DNA of 64,000 bases from Ceratotherium simum simum (Eukaryota > Chordata > Mammalia > Perissodactyla > Rhinocerotidae): positions 4,241,464 to 4,305,463 of the forward strand of contig NW_004454265.1 in NCBI RefSeq assembly GCF_000283155.1, written 5' to 3'. The first letter of the stretch is position 1. Each line of letters begins with the position of its first letter. Both the position numbers and the translations under genes were made by a program. A model generated the notes under the pieces. That model worked only from the letters and a program-made list of their open reading frames with translations, was not told the DNA's origin and searched no databases. Shown here piece after piece: positions 46,092 through 60,010 of the stretch.

Positions 46092-47355
46092 TGTAACTGT
46101 CCTTTTATAAGAACTCAGGTTATAGTTATGAGCTCATGTTAATATCTTGCCTAAATTCAAACTATACAAAACTTTCTGCTGGGACAGCCCTTACTCCCAA
46201 CTCTAATTATAGTCATGTTATTGTGCTGTACTAATAACCATCCCATTCCCAGGTCTCTAATGTAGGGGACCAGAGTTCAACCCAAGAAACTTAACTGTTG
46301 CCGTGTAGTCAGATGGGTCCTTCTTGCAGATATCTGGTATAGGTATTATTTCTTGGTTTTAAAGGTCACTTCTCCTGCCGAAAGTAAATTAAAAATTAAA
46401 TTTCTAGAGAGGCATTAGGGAACCAAAATGTAGAGCATACAAGGCAAATATTGACCCTTACACAGGGAAAGAATGTGAAATGGAGGAATGCACCAGTGAG
46501 TAGAAACATGTTTTAGGACACTGTCAATTACAAAATGTTTTCAAGATTGAAGAGAAAATTAAGGTGGGATTTGGTAAGGTTATGAGAGAAGAAATCATCA
46601 AAGGGAAGGGACGATGGCAAAGTTCACAACATGAAACTTCCACTCCAAAGAGGACATAAACTCTAAATAAACAGAAATTGATAAATGCTAGAAATAATGA
46701 CACCATTGAGAATTTTTTCCCCACTGGCTTCTCATACTTTTCTGAAAAGATGATCGACTTAAGGAAATCTGCAGTTGGCATTACCAAGGGTCCTGTTCCC
46801 TCACTGAAAAGATTTCTCCTCATATTGCACACGCACGCCTGGAGCATACCCAGCCTCAGGCCTTGGAAGAATCCTCTTTCTTCCCTCCACAACTCCTCTC
46901 TGTGCTCCAATGGGAAATCACATCTGATTTGCAGAGCTGCCACCCTGTTCACAGGAAAAAGCTACATGAATTTTGAACTCTGTTTTAAGAACCATACATT
47001 TTGTTCAAGTCCAGGACAGGATATCAATGAACAACAGAGTGAGCATTGAAGAAAACCTTGTAGGTCCTTGAGCAGAGCAGGAAGAACACCCTGACACCAA
47101 GCCCAAAGCACTGAGGAAATCTTGTTGTGGAGTGCATGAGCAAGCTCACAGACAGAGTAAAGATTCTCAGTGTTTTCAACAATGGAGGAATGAAATGTTT
47201 CCAGTTAATATTTCTTCATATAAAATTTTATTTTCAAATATAATCCAATAAATAGAAGCTCCAGCAGAATAATCTAAGTTTACGTTGCCTGCTATTTTTT
47301 CTACTCTGGTCTCAAACTCTGGGCTTAGTGCTTAGAACAGAATAATTACTTAGGA
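46092..47355. other. Intergenic, unassigned
   Basis: Non-repetitive-looking sequence. Overlapping ORFs of 142 (minus) and 123 (plus) codons around 46,524-47,049 have no recognised domain. May be part of the segment that brought the FAM90A-like pseudogene. Confidence 0.4.
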
Positions 47356-47359
47356 AATG

Positions 47360-47640
47360 TTTAATCTCATTGCATTAATTTAATCTCATGGATAAAAAAA
47401 ATATCCATTGAGTTTTCAGCATTGTTCTGGGTGCTGGCGATAGAACAGCAACAAAGATATGAAACTGTGGCCAGGAAGACTATATTCTAGTGGAGGGACA
47501 AAGTACATGTCAGTAAATCAATAAAGAGACAGATTACCTTCACCTAGTTGTAAGTGCTATGAAAGAATACGAATGAGGCTGGGAGGGGAGAGGCATATGT
47601 GGACACTGTTCTGGATGCTTGTTGAATAAATAAATCAGTG
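47360..47640 (-). repeat. L2/MIR-class ancient repeat
   Basis: GTTCTGGGTGCTGGCGATAG AACAGCAACAAAG, TGTCAGTAAATCAATAAAG, AGTGCTATGAAAGAATACG; typical of a common ancient mammalian repeat. Confidence 0.5.
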
Positions 47641-47649
47641 TTAGACTCA

Positions 47650-50600
47650 CCCAGAGATGAGATGACTGATGTTTTCTGGCATCACCTCTCTGTACTGCTT
47701 CCTCTGGGATGTGTCCACAAGGCCTACTCTTCCTGGGGGAAGTCCACAACCGCACCCTTGGAGGTCACTGATTCCTAAAACATTATGGACATTCTAGTTC
47801 AGGCAGGGACATCTCTACCAAGGTCCAGGGAGGAGAGTTGACATGATAGTGCTGGGGAAAGGGGGTTATAGGTGTAGAAAGCTCAAATCCTGTTTGGGGT
47901 TCCAGCCAAATGTTTCCCTGTGCTGATCTGGCATGTGTTGTTCATGCATAAATACATTGAAATATACAGTACATACACAGCCTTAATACATATTAGCTTC
48001 ACTATAAAATAACATCACATGAAGTGCAATGTGAAGTAAACTGGACGTTTCCCAAAAATGTGGTAAATCTCACTTCCAGACTGGTATATATAATATAGTA
48101 TATTATTATTAGTTTTGAACTTAAGAATGCATAACTAGACTCTCCTTCTTACCAATTTCAAGTCACAGATTCATCACAAAGCAAGCAATACCATTGCCCA
48201 TGACATATAACTGTGATCATGTGTAGACATTTCCCCTATATGAACCTCACATTTCTCCTTTGTGAAATGGTTTAACAACCTTTTACAAATGTTGACAGAT
48301 CCAATGAGCTAATTTGCAAAGAACTTCCTTTATATCAAACACTCAATACCCATAAGCAATAAGCATGTTATTATTTAAAGGTGGAGAATGATGAAGCAAT
48401 GCAGACCATTCTGCAGAACTGAATAGACTTAGAAAACATTGATCAGCAGGTGCAGCCTCTCTCCTTATCTCTGCACATTTCCTGTGTTCACTACGAGGTA
48501 AAAGACAGATGGTCCAGAAACACAACACAAGGGCCCCTGATAATTCTATACAGAAGGACAGCCCTAACCTGACCCATCTCACAGTGAGGTTTCCATTGTA
48601 AATTTTCTGTGGGACCTCCAGAGATCAGTTATCATTGTCTGTCTTGTAGTTTAATCCCATCAATCTGCTAACATGTAACAGAAGCCTCTCAAATGTATAT
48701 GGTCACGCTACTACCCCCAAAATGGCCACAGAATCTGAAGTTTTATTCTGTTTACTATACTCCTTCACCTCAACACACTGCAAAAATTAAGAAAATACTC
48801 TCCACACGTTGTGTTCAGTTTTCAAATTTGATCAGAAGTTAATTACAAAGAGACAAACTGGGTTTTGGGAAGCAGGGTAAGCAGAATTTTAGTTATCCTT
48901 TTTTTAAGTTATAAAAATGTTCAAGTATTTTAAATAAAACTCTAATAAATTTAAAATTGGTGGAAATGAACCCTCATTACTCTCTCTGGTCCAATCCTCT
49001 CTTTAACCCACCACCTCAATGCTGCACAGCCTCCACCCCAACACCTGTAACACTGGATTGATTGAACTCACTTGATGAAATATCTCCCGCCTACTGGATT
49101 ATAACCTTTACTTATGCCTAAAGCCACTGTAGCCACTACATGGATAATGAGTGAGTTACTTCTCCACCAAGGCTATGGGTGAATCTGAAATAACAACAAG
49201 CACTCACATCTCTTCTCTGCAAGGATATCCTTAATGGAAAATTGATTAAGTCAGTGTCAATGTAGGAAGGAGATTATTTATCAGTCCTTGACCTGCCATA
49301 AGCCTTCCAGAATCCTAGCGAAACATAACACACCAATATTTCCTGGGTGCACTTAGAAGATCCAGGCCAAGAGGAGAAACCTACCCATCTGCTGATAACA
49401 GAAGTGTCAGTTCAGGAGTAAGTGCCAGTTTCTACTCACCTGTGGTTGCATTCTCAAGAGCTCAGCTGCCCCTTCTTCCTCAGTATTCTCACCAAAGGAC
49501 AATCTGATAACTAAGCAGACAAAGCTGAGGAAAGAAAAAAAAGCCAAGAGACTCCAGTCTTTTCCGCCACTTGTACATACACTGGTCATGAAATCCTAAA
49601 CCTTCACACGGCAGGGAATCCCCGGGCTCAAACCACACTTGCATGAAGAATGATCTAAGACAGACAGGTGAAGCAGTCTCTTTTCCTAGGGTCTCTTTTC
49701 CTTGCGCTACTGTTGGTCATAAGGAAGATACTAATATTCTCATTTTACAGATAATAAATTGAAAGTCAGAGAGTTTTATGCTTTCATTAGGCCTGGCAGA
49801 GGTATTATTTAATTCCTTCCCTGATGTCAAATCCTAGAAGAACCTGACTAATGTTACATGGAGATTCTTGTATTCACAGCCAAAGGCACCATTATAGGAT
49901 TTCTGATGTCGTATTTCTTGGTTAGGTGCATTAGCATTTCTTCGTCAATACCTACACTAGCCCCTAGTGGCCCACACACTCCCTCTGTACTCCGTCCCCA
50001 CCCTCTGCATACACTTGCCCTTAATCATCGTGGCTCCTCCACATGGGGATTCAGGCAATATCAGTGGAACCCTGGCTCTATCCTCCACATCCTTGGATAT
50101 CTGACCAGGCTACTTTGGAGACTGTTGAATGGTAGCGTGCAATGATTCAAAGATTCATCTCTTGCTGGAGGGTTCAATGACTGTCATCATGTAAATATAG
50201 CACTAAAATTCCATGGCACAGGACAGAAGCCATAGTACATACACGATAATGTTACTCTTGTGTCCCATGTTCCCCACAGGGCAGGAAGGCTCATAAGTCA
50301 TAGAGTGAAGGAATTTAGTTGAGCATTTCAGATACTGTAGTGAAATGGCAGCTGGAGCTCTGCCCTAGTACTTGTCATCAACAGGAGCATCTCTTCATGT
50401 CATAATTGACGTCTATGGAGGCATCCTCCAACTGTCAAGTATTACCCAAACACTGTTAATAAGTGTATGGCAGCGACAAATTACGACAACATGTCATGAA
50501 CGACGTTAGGATCACAACTCTTTGAGCTTGAGGTCTGGAGTAGAGAAAATATTATCTGATAAATAAATTGAAACTCAGCAACTGCAATTACATAGATTTG

Positions 50601-51430
50601 CTTCTTTAGTCCCCATAATAACGCTACTGATTATGAGTTAGTTACCTATTTACACATGACATCAACTGGCTCAAAAAGCTTCATGATAAGACAAAATCAC
50701 ATGGCTACAAAATGTCAGAGCTGAAATTTTAGCTCTGCCTGTCTCTGAATCTCAAATAATTAAATGTGCTCATCCTGAGGAGTTTTACCTAGACACTGCC
50801 CAAGTTTTATCTGGATTATGTCACCTCTCAGGTCAATGACCAGAGACCTCTTCCTCTTCTCATAACCCTTCTCCTTTCAGCCTGTTCACAAAGTTACCAT
50901 GCCCAGGTCCTCTCACTGTGGGAACCTCCAGTACAGTGACCACCTTCCCCAACATCAGCCCTCACTTTCCCTCAGTTTCAACATATTTGTATCCAAACAA
51001 ACAGATCTCATGCCACCTGACTTTCACCACATCTTCTGATTGAGACCCCAATCCCAGGTGACTCCAGAATCTCCCTTTCCCATAGCTGCATCTGTCACAG
51101 CACAGGATTTAGGATACTGACCTGGTCTAATTGGAGTGTCCTAAATCTCCCAATGCCTTTTTGTACATATCTCCTATCCTACTATATCTTGATAATTCAA
51201 TCGTTCTTCCATGATTCATAAATGTTCAGGCCTCACCCATACCTTAAGTCTCACAAATTCTCACCTTTCCCTTCAGTTTCCACAAAGGGGATCATCTCCC
51301 ACTACAACAGATGAATCACATCATCTGAAGATACATTTCAGCTCTCTGAAATCTCATGAAATCCACATATATTCTTGAATACCTACCCATTGGTGACCCC
51401 TCATCTGTTAAAATTGAAAGTTCATCTCTA
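47650..51430. other. Intergenic, mostly unassigned
   Basis: Longest stretch in the window without clear repeats. No supported gene. One minus-strand ORF (49,407-49,589) ends in a good splice donor context. The rest shows only short, motif-free ORFs. Confidence 0.45.
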
Positions 51431-53470
51431 TCCCTGGCCAACCTGATGTGAACATAGTTTTCATTTCTCTGAGATAAATGCCCAGGAGTTGATATTGCTG
51501 GGTTGTATGGTAGTTACAAGTTTAGTTTTAAAAGACCCTGCCAAACTGTCTTCCAGAGTGGCTGTACCATTTTACATTCCCACCAGCAATGTACAGGAGA
51601 TGCAGGTCCTCCACATCCTCACCACCATTTGCTATTATCACTCTTCTCTTACCTCAGCTATCCTGATAGGTGTGTAGTGATATCTCATGTGATTTTCATT
51701 TACATTTCCTGAATGACTAATGACATTGAACATCTTTTCACCTGCTTATCTGCCACCTGTATCTCCTCTTTGGTGAAATGTCTTTTGATGTCTTTTGTCC
51801 AGTTTCTAGTTGAATTATTTTTTTACTGTTGAGTTTTAATAGTTCTTCATATATTCCATTACCAGTCTGTTCTCAATATGTGATTTGCAAATACTGCTGC
51901 CAGTCTGCAGCTAGTCTTTCCATCCTTCTAACAGGTTCTTTTGCAGAGAAACACTTTTTAATTTTGATGAAGTCCCACTGATCAATTTTCCTCTTATGGA
52001 TGACGTTTGGTGTCAAGTCCAAGAACTCTTTGCCCAGCTCTTGCCATAAAATGCAAACATTTCTCCTCTTTTCTCCTTAGTTTTATAGTTTTCCAATTTA
52101 GATGTGTATTTGTGATCCATTCTGAGTTAATTTTTTTAATAAGGTGTGAGATTTAGATTGAGGTTCATTTTTTCTTCTGGATGTTTGATTGCTCCAGCAC
52201 CATTTGTTGGAAAGCCTATACTTCCTCCATTGAATTGCCTTTGCAATTCTCAAAATTATTTGAGAAAATAATTGCTCAAAAATCATTTGGGCACATTTCT
52301 GTGGTTCTCTATACTATTTTCTATACTGGGTTCCCCATACTGGTCCACTGATCTTTGTGTCTATCCTTCCAACAATACCACATAGTCTCGTTACTGTGGC
52401 TATAAAATAAGTCTTGAAATTGAGCAGACTGATTCTTCTCACTTTATTCTTCCTTTTCGACATTGTTATAGCTATTCTAGTTCCTTTGTTTTCTTACTTA
52501 TTTTAGAATCACCTTATGTACATATCTACAAAAAGTTTTGCTATGATTTTAATAGAAATTACATTAAACCTGCATAACAATTTGGGGAGAATTTACATCA
52601 TTACTACGTTTGATTTTCCAACACATGACCATGGTATGTCTCTCCACTTATTTAGCTATACTTTCATCAGGATTTTGTAGTTTTCAGCATAAAAGTCCTA
52701 TAAATGTCTCATTAGATTTATACCTATGTGTTTGTTATTTTTCAGAGATTGTATTGTATTTTTAAGACTGGCATCTACATGTTCATTGATAGTTTAAAAA
52801 ATAAAACTGATTTTTGTTTATCTTATATTGCACAACCTTACTGAACTCACTTATTAATTCTAGAAGTCTGTGTGTTTTTTGTTTTTTGTAGATTTCTTGG
52901 GATTTTCTACATAGATAATCATATCATTTGCAGTTAAGGACAATTTTATTCCATCCTTTCTGATTTGTAAGCATTCTCTGGTCTTAGTGCACACACAGCC
53001 TAGGACTTCCAGCACCATGTGGAAGAAGAACAGCCATCCTTGTCCTGCTCCTGATCTGAAGAAAAATCATTCAGTCTTTCATTATGAAGTATAACGTCAG
53101 CCGTAGGTTATGTAGATGCTCTTTATCAAGTTGAGTAAATTCTCCTCTATTCCTAATTTTCTGAGAGTTTTTGATCAGATGCCGGATTTTGTCACATGCT
53201 TCATGACACTGAGTGATATGATCACTTGGATTTTTCTTCTTTATCCTCTTCATATAGTGTATCACACTAATTGATTTTCAAATATTGAACCGGGCTTGCA
53301 TCCCTGGAAGAAACTTTAGTTGTTTGTGGTACACAATTCTTTGTATATATTGCTGAAATCTGTTTGCTAATATTTTGCTAAGGATTTCTGCATATATATT
53401 CATGAAGGCTGGTGGTTTAATGTCTTTTTCTGGCTTGAATATCAGGTTAAAACTAACTTTATAAAATGAA
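51430..53470 (-). mobile_element. L1 ORF2 remnant
   Basis: Reversed ORF2: CTTCCAGAGTGGCTGTACCA, TTTACATTCCCACCAGCAAT, GTGAAATGTCTTTTGATGTC, CAGTCTGTTCTCAATATGTG, TCAATTTTCCTCTTATGGAT, and far in, CAGCACCATGTGGAAGAAG. Highly mutated. Confidence 0.85.
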
Positions 53471-53479
53471 CTGGAAAGT

Positions 53480-53780
53480 ATTCTCTCCCCTTCTATCTTC
53501 TGGAAAATAAAATAAACGAAATAAAAAACTCAATGGATGGCTCCATAGTGGACAGGACGGGTCAGAGGAAAGAATCAGTAGAATGGAAGACAGAATCATC
53601 AAAATTACACACTCTGAACAACAGAGAGAGAATAAACATAAAAATAAACAGAAGCTTAGAAGTCTGTGGTAGTATGACAAAAGAGCTAACAATCATGTCA
53701 TGAGAGTTCCAGACAAAGAGGAGAATAAGAGCTGAGCTGAAAAAGTACTTGAAGGAAAAAAAGGCTAAAAATTTCTGTGC
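53480..53780 (+). mobile_element. L1/HAL1 ORF1 fragment
   Basis: ACTCAATGGATGGCTCCATA, GAATCAGTAGAATGGAAGAC AGAATCATC, AACAACAGAGAGAGAATAAA, TGTCATGAGAGTTCCAGA resemble L1/HAL1 ORF1 in + orientation, opposite to the neighbouring ORF2 block. Confidence 0.6.
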
Positions 53781-54134
53781 TGTTTGTCTGCAGTAGAACA
53801 GTTATTGTCTAAAAGTTTTGTCTTGCTAGGCTCTCTATTTCCTGATCTTTTCACTAGAGAGAGCAGGCTTCTGCTGCATTTCTTTTTTCTCTGCCATTGG
53901 TATTTATGGGAGGCCAGCTTCTCAGGTTCAAGTCTGTGATATAAGTCAAAAAGAACACTCAAGGACTTCATTACCATGTCATTCCTTGTGTCCCAAAGTC
54001 CCTAGCGGATCTGTCCTCTTCTTGCCATCTTCCAGAGGCTATGTTTATTTTATACATAATGTCCAGGGTCTTTCATTGTACTTAGTGGGAAGAATAGGGA
54101 AAATTATATCAACTCCATCTTCCCAGAAGCAGAA

Positions 54135-54990
54135 GTTAATCTAAATTTTTAGAAAGATCATTCTGACTACTGTGGGAATAATCACCTGTAATTAGGCAAA
54201 CGTTGAAGCAAGGAGACCTGTTAAAAGGGTAATGAAATGATCCAGGGGAAAGATAATGGTAGCTTGGGGCCAGGGTGATAGCAGTGGAGCTGGTAAGAAG
54301 TTGTTAGATCCTGAATATATATTGTGAAGAAAGTGCAGAGTGAATTTCTGAGTATATTACACACAGGATATGAGAGAAAGAAAGGAGTCACAGATGATTA
54401 CCAGGGTTTTAGCCTGACAAGTAGAAGAATGGAGTTGCCATCAACTAAATTAAAGAAAGCTGAGGAAGGAGTAGTCAGGGAAAAAGAATGATAATTGACT
54501 TCTTCGTTCAAATGTGAAGTAAGAGATGTCCATCACACAGCCACATGGCAGCGTTAGGTAGGCAGATGAACACAAGCCTGGAGTTTAGGGGCTGGGGTTC
54601 AGGCTACAAAGATATATTTAAGGTTCTTCAGGACATAGGTGGTATTTAAAGCCATGAAACCACGTGAGATCACTGAGGGATGAGGCAGAAAGAGAAGAGT
54701 ACCAAGGATGTAACCCTGGGCTCTCCAACAAGGATTGGGATATGGGAAGGAGCCAGCAGAGATCTTGAAATGATGCAACAGAAAGCTAGGAGAAAAGCTA
54801 GGATAGAGGTGTATCCTATAAACCAAGTAAAGAAAGTGTCCTAAGGAGGAGAAAGCAATGACCTAGATTCAGATGCAGCTGATAGGTCAAGTAATATGAA
54901 GACTGAGACTAAATCAGTGGATTTAGCAAAGTCGAAGAGGCCTTTGGTGATTGTGACAAAGCTGTTGCTGTGGAGTAATAGGGGAAATTC
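54135..54990 (-). mobile_element. L2 fragment
   Basis: Matches reversed L2: AGAAAGATCATTCTGACTAC, GGTATTTAAAGCCATGAAAC, GATCACTGAGGGATGAGGCA, GAGCTGATAGGTCAAGTAAT-like text near 54,880 and TGAAGACTGAGACTAAATCA. Confidence 0.75.
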
Positions 54991-55785
54991 AGATGTAGTG
55001 AGTTCAACAAAGGATACAAAGGAATTAGAGACAATAAATGTAGACCTAAGACTTAGACGATTCACTAACTTCACCTATAACTGAGGATAATGACGCCTTT
55101 TCTTCCTTACATTAATCTTTACTGAAGATCTACTTTGGGTCAGACACAGCAAAATAAGGAAATATAAGGGGAATAGGACTTGTAGGGAAAGACATAAAGG
55201 TAGTAAGTAGACTGAATTTTAAGAGGACATCATAGACAAATATATTAAATACCACAATGGAATGGCAAATTCTCCACTGGATAGGAAATCAGGACAGAAT
55301 TCTCCAAGGAGGTGACACTATGTCTTGAAAAGCACTATCATGAGAATCTATGAAGCTCTTCACGTGAAAGCTGTTTAAAAATAAGGTCCTGTAGACCTTG
55401 CATAATTAGGAGGATATTAAATTTTAATGAAACTTAGGCAGTTCTGATGGCATCACTGGCAGGGAAAGACCTCAGCTTAACTCTTAAGAGAGATGGAGAA
55501 TTACTCAGTTCAGTTAACAAGGTCCTTTAAGGCAAAAGAATATGAGTGGGCAGTGCTATAGTTTAATTCTCCATCACTAATATTTATAAAATGTCTTAGA
55601 GGAGGTTAAATGCATGTCATGCTATGGAATAAAAACACACAAAAGTCATTCCCCAACAAAGAAAATAAACAGAAAACACCAATGCATATCCCTCCCACTC
55701 TTCACCATAGCAGCTTGTTGGCTTAAACATTCTGAGTATTGCAAACCATCATCCTAACATTACAAGCACAGACCAAATGACATAC
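54990..55785. other. Intergenic, nothing assignable
   Basis: Includes GGACATCATAGACAAATATA and AAGGAGGTGACACTATGTCT, which look like decayed old repeat. No gene. Confidence 0.4.
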
Positions 55786-55789
55786 TTTA

Positions 55790-56105
55790 AAAAAAAGGCA
55801 ATGAAATAAGCCAGTCACAAAAGGACAGATCATGGTTGATTCCACTTGCATGAAGTACCTAGAGTAGTCAAATTCATACAGACAGAAAGCAGAGTGGTGG
55901 TTTCTGGGGGTTGGGGATGAGAGGAGAGTGTAGAATTATTGTTTAATGGGTACAAAGTTTCAGTTCTGCAAGATGAAAAGAGTTCTAGAGATGGATGGTG
56001 GTGATGGTTGTACAACAATGTGAATGCACTTAATATCACTGACCTGTACACTTAAAAACAGGATCATAAATTTTACATCATGCATATTTCACCACAATTT
56101 TTAAA
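55790..56105 (+). mobile_element. Ancient L1M 3' end
   Basis: TTCCACTTGCATGAAGTACC, AGCAGAGTGGTGGTTTCTGG, GGGGTTGGGGATGAGAGG, CACTGACCTGTACACTTAAA and an A-rich end. Confidence 0.75.
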
Positions 56106-58200
56106 AAATAAGAAATGAAACAAAAAACAGAGAGAGGAGACTTTTGCCTCAGCTCATTACGAAGTAACCAGAGTATGACATCCTCTTGCTGTGAACCAGA
56201 AAACTCGGGAAAAAAATGTATATGAAACTGATTTCAGACACTGGACAACAGGCTGCATAAGACTGTGATAAGGATAAGCCCTATTATTTGCCCTTTCTTA
56301 ATGAAACCCCTTTCCAGACTGCATGGCAAGGAGAGGGAACCCAATCAGAACAGCATGGCATATTGAGTAGGTAAAATATATCAGAGCTCAGGGAGGCTGA
56401 AGCAGTTGGAGATTATAAAGAGGAGATATGTGGGAAGGGTCTGAAGAGAAGAGAAGAGAAGAGAGCTACATAAAAAGAGCTCCAAAAATCTGCGTGGGGG
56501 TCCCTTTCATCTGTTGACAAATTCTAAGCAACACATGCAACTCAATGAGGCGAGGCAAAAACTGACCAATGGGTCAACTGACAAGTTGAACAATATCCAT
56601 TGCTAAATGTCTCCCAACCCTTTGGATTGGGAGACATTTAGAGTTTTGACCAGTTAGAGCAGAGAGTCCCAGTTGAACCACCAAGGCAATAAATAAAGAC
56701 AGCATAAGAGTGGCACCTCAATAGTGGGGCTAAATAAGCCCTAGAGTAAAAGATACTCTGCATCTAACCTAAAAAGCTTAAAATAAAACCTTGAAAAATA
56801 CCAAGCTCATCTTCCTGAAAGAACAAAGTCCAACACTCTTTAAAGAAAAAATACAAAACCCAGACATTAACTATCATAGTAACAATGTCTACCATCCAAT
56901 TAAAAGTTACTGGACCTACAAAGAAGAAAGAAAATAAGACCAAAAACAAGGGAAAAACGTAGTCAATAGGAAAAGATCCTGAAAGGCAGATACCATGAAC
57001 TGTCCAAATAAGGATTTTAAGACAACTATTATAAACATGCACAAGTATTTAAAACACAACATGAATACAGCAGGAGACAAACAGAAGATATAAAAAAAGA
57101 GCCAGATGGAACTTCTAGAGGTGATGTAAATATATATACGTTGGAAATGAAAAATTCAATAAATGAGACCAACAGAGGATTAGATGTGCAGAAGCAAAGG
57201 AAGTGGACAGCACAAAAACAGAAATACCTAAATTCAAGTACAGAGAGATAAAAGACTGGGAAACAAGGCTTAGTGACCTGATACCAGGTGAGTAATCACC
57301 AAAACAATAACAAAACAATAACCTCTCCTACTAAAGTAGATAGGGACCATCCAGTGATGTTGCCAGTGATGGAGATAAAATGGAATGGTAAAAAACACAG
57401 AACTAATAAAAAAAGAGAGAGGAACAAAGAATAGAACAATAAAAAAACCAGTAGTGAGACAGTAGATGTAAACCCAAGTGTATTAATAATTATAATAAAT
57501 GGAAATGGTCAAAACATTCCAATTAAAAAGCAAAGACAGGGTAAAAGCATAACCTAACAACATGCTGTCTACAATAAAACCTACTTTAAATATAAAGACA
57601 AAAAAAGGTTAAAAAAAAAAGAATGGAAAAAGATAAACCATGCAAACACTAACCAGAGATAAAGACATTTGATTATGATAAAAATGTCAATCTATTAAAA
57701 AGACATACCAATCCTACATGTGTGTGCACAAAATAACTGACAGAATTAAAAGTAGAAATAAGACAACACTGCTTTCTCTGAACTAGATAAATCATGTAGA
57801 CAGGAAATCAGTAAGAGAAAAGAAGACCTGAATAATACCATCAATCAATTTGTCCTAACTGAAACTTTTAGAACACTCTAGCCAATAACTGAAGAATACA
57901 AACTAATTTCAAGGGAACACGGAAAAGTTTAAAATAATACAAAATATTTTCTGATTATAAAAAATTAAATTAGAAATCAGCAACAGAGAGGTATCTATAA
58001 AAACCCTAAATATTTGTAAATAAAACACCATATTTTTAAGAGACTCATGGGGCAAAGAAGACATCAGAAAGAATTTTAGAAACTATTTTAAACTGACTGA
58101 AAATGAACATGCAAGAGAGCAAAATATGTGGGATGGTCATAAATTTCAAGGGGCAATGGGAAATAATACAGTCAATCTGGAAAATCATTTGGTAGTTTCT
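56105..58200 (+). mobile_element. L1M 5' region, ORF1 and start of ORF2 (degenerate)
   Basis: 56,105-56,760 looks like an L1M 5' region (ACAATATCCATTGCTAAATG). ORF1-like text spans about 56,760-57,300 and ORF2-like text 57,450-58,100 (TAACAACATGCTGTCTACAA; AAAGACATACCAATCCTACA). All frames broken. Confidence 0.65.
56603..56641. repeat. Perfect 15-bp inverted repeat (hairpin), 9-nt loop
   Basis: Arms CTAAATGTCTCCCAA (56,603-56,617) and TTGGGAGACATTTAG (56,627-56,641) are exact reverse complements around CCCTTTGGA. Confidence 0.9.
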
Positions 58201-58414
58201 TTTTTTTTTTTTTTTTTTTAAAGATTTTATTTATTTATTTTTTCCCCCCAAAGCCCCAGTAGATAGTTGTATGTCATAGCTGCACATTCTTCCAGTTGCT
58301 GTACGTGGGACGCGGCCCCAGCATGGCGGGAGAAGCGGTGCGTGCCAGGGATCCGAACCTGGGCTGCCAGCAGCGGAGCGCGTGCACTTAACCGCTAAGC
58401 CATGGGGCCGGCCC
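58201..58414 (-). mobile_element. ERE SINE
   Basis: Oligo(T), AAAGATTTTATTTATTTATT, CCCCAAAGCCCCAGTAGATA, head GGGGCCGGCCC. Target-site duplication CATTTGGTAGTTTCT at 58,186-58,200 and 58,415-58,429, inside L1. Confidence 0.96.
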
Positions 58415-58429
58415 CATTTGGTAGTTTCT

Positions 58430-58959
58430 AGTTAAATTTGCAACCACCACATGACCCAGAAGTTGTACTCTTGGGCATTTGTCCCAGAGAATAAAATTGT
58501 ATGCTCACAGAAAACCCTGTACATGAATGTTAATAGCAGCTTTACTCTTATTAGCAATACTGGAAGCCATCCAAATGCCCTTCAATAAGTGAGTGTTTGA
58601 ACAAACTCTGGTACATCCATACAAGGGAATACTACTCTGCAATACAAACGAATGAACTATTGACACCTGCAGCAACCTGGAGGTACCTCAAGAACATTAT
58701 GTTTAGGGATAAAAGCTAATCCCCAAAGGCTGCATACTATATGATTCCACTTATACAGTGTTCCCCAAATGACAAACCTAGCGAGATGGAGAGCAGATTA
58801 GTAGTTTTCAAGGGTTAGGGACAGGGTGGGATGGAGAACAGGTGTGAATACAAAGAGGCAGCACAAGCAGTTCTTTTGTGGTGATGAAACAATTTTGTAT
58901 CTTGACTGTTCTGGAGGTGGTTACACAAATCTATACCTGGAACAAAACTGCACAGAACT

Positions 58960-59000
<41 letters not shown>

Positions 59001-59225
59001 TATGCAGGTTAAAAATATGATGAAAGCTGAAGAATGCCTGTGTTCTAGTTAACAGTATATCAATGTCAATATATAATGTCAATTCCCTGAATTTGGTATT
59101 GTACTACAGTTATCTAAGATGCTGCACTGGGGGAAAGTGGCTGAAGAGCACTCAAGATTTTTTATGTTATTTTTGCAACTTCCTGTGAGTCTACAATTAT
59201 TTCAAAATAAAAAGTTTAAAAAATA
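58430..59225 (+). mobile_element. L1M ORF2 3' end and 3' UTR
   Basis: Continues the L1 across the ERE: ACATGACCCAGAAGTTGTAC, CTTTACTCTTATTAGCAATA, GATTCCACTTATACAGTGTT, TTATTTCAAAATAAAAAGTT. Contains the (CA)n tract at 58,962. Confidence 0.82.
58962..58996. repeat. (AC)n microsatellite
   Basis: About 17 uninterrupted AC/CA dinucleotides within the L1M 3' UTR. Confidence 0.95.
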
Positions 59226-59961
59226 CGTGGTACACCTAAAGCAGTGCTTAGAGGGAAATTTGTAGGTCTAAATGCTAATATCAGAAGAGAAAAAAGTCCA
59301 AAATCAATTATCTTAGCTTCTACCTTAAGAAATTAGAAAAAAAAACAGCAGAGTATATCCCAAGTAAGTAGAAGGAAGAAAATAATGAAGTTAAGAATAA
59401 AAATCAATAAAAGGAAAAACAGAAAAAAGAATAGAGAAAATCAATGAAAGCAAAATCTATATATTTGAAAAAGTCAATAAAAGTCGATAAAACACTAGCT
59501 AGACTGATCAAGAAAAAAGAGACAAGGTACAAATCTCATTAGTGAAAGGAGAGACATCATTATAGATCTTACAATAATGAAAAGGATGATGATGCAATAT
59601 AAAGAGAAACTATATCCCTGAACTTGATAACTTAGAAAAAAAATCAATACTTTGCAAAACACAAATTACTAAAATTGACTCAGGACACAAAAATATGAAA
59701 AGTTTTAGAAAACTAAATTCTTAAATCTTCCCACAAAGAAAACTTGAGGCCTGGATGAAATCTATCCAAAATTTAAGGAAAAAAAAGAATACAATCTGAC
59801 AAAAACTCTTTCAGAAAATGGAGGAGGAAATAGGGCCCAATACATTTATTCCATCACAAAACCAAACAAAGGCACTACAAAAAAAGACAACTACTGAACA
59901 ATTTCCCTTGTGATCACAGATGTAAAACTCCTTTAAAAAGTAACAGCAAATAAAACTCAGG

Positions 59962-60010
<49 letters not shown>

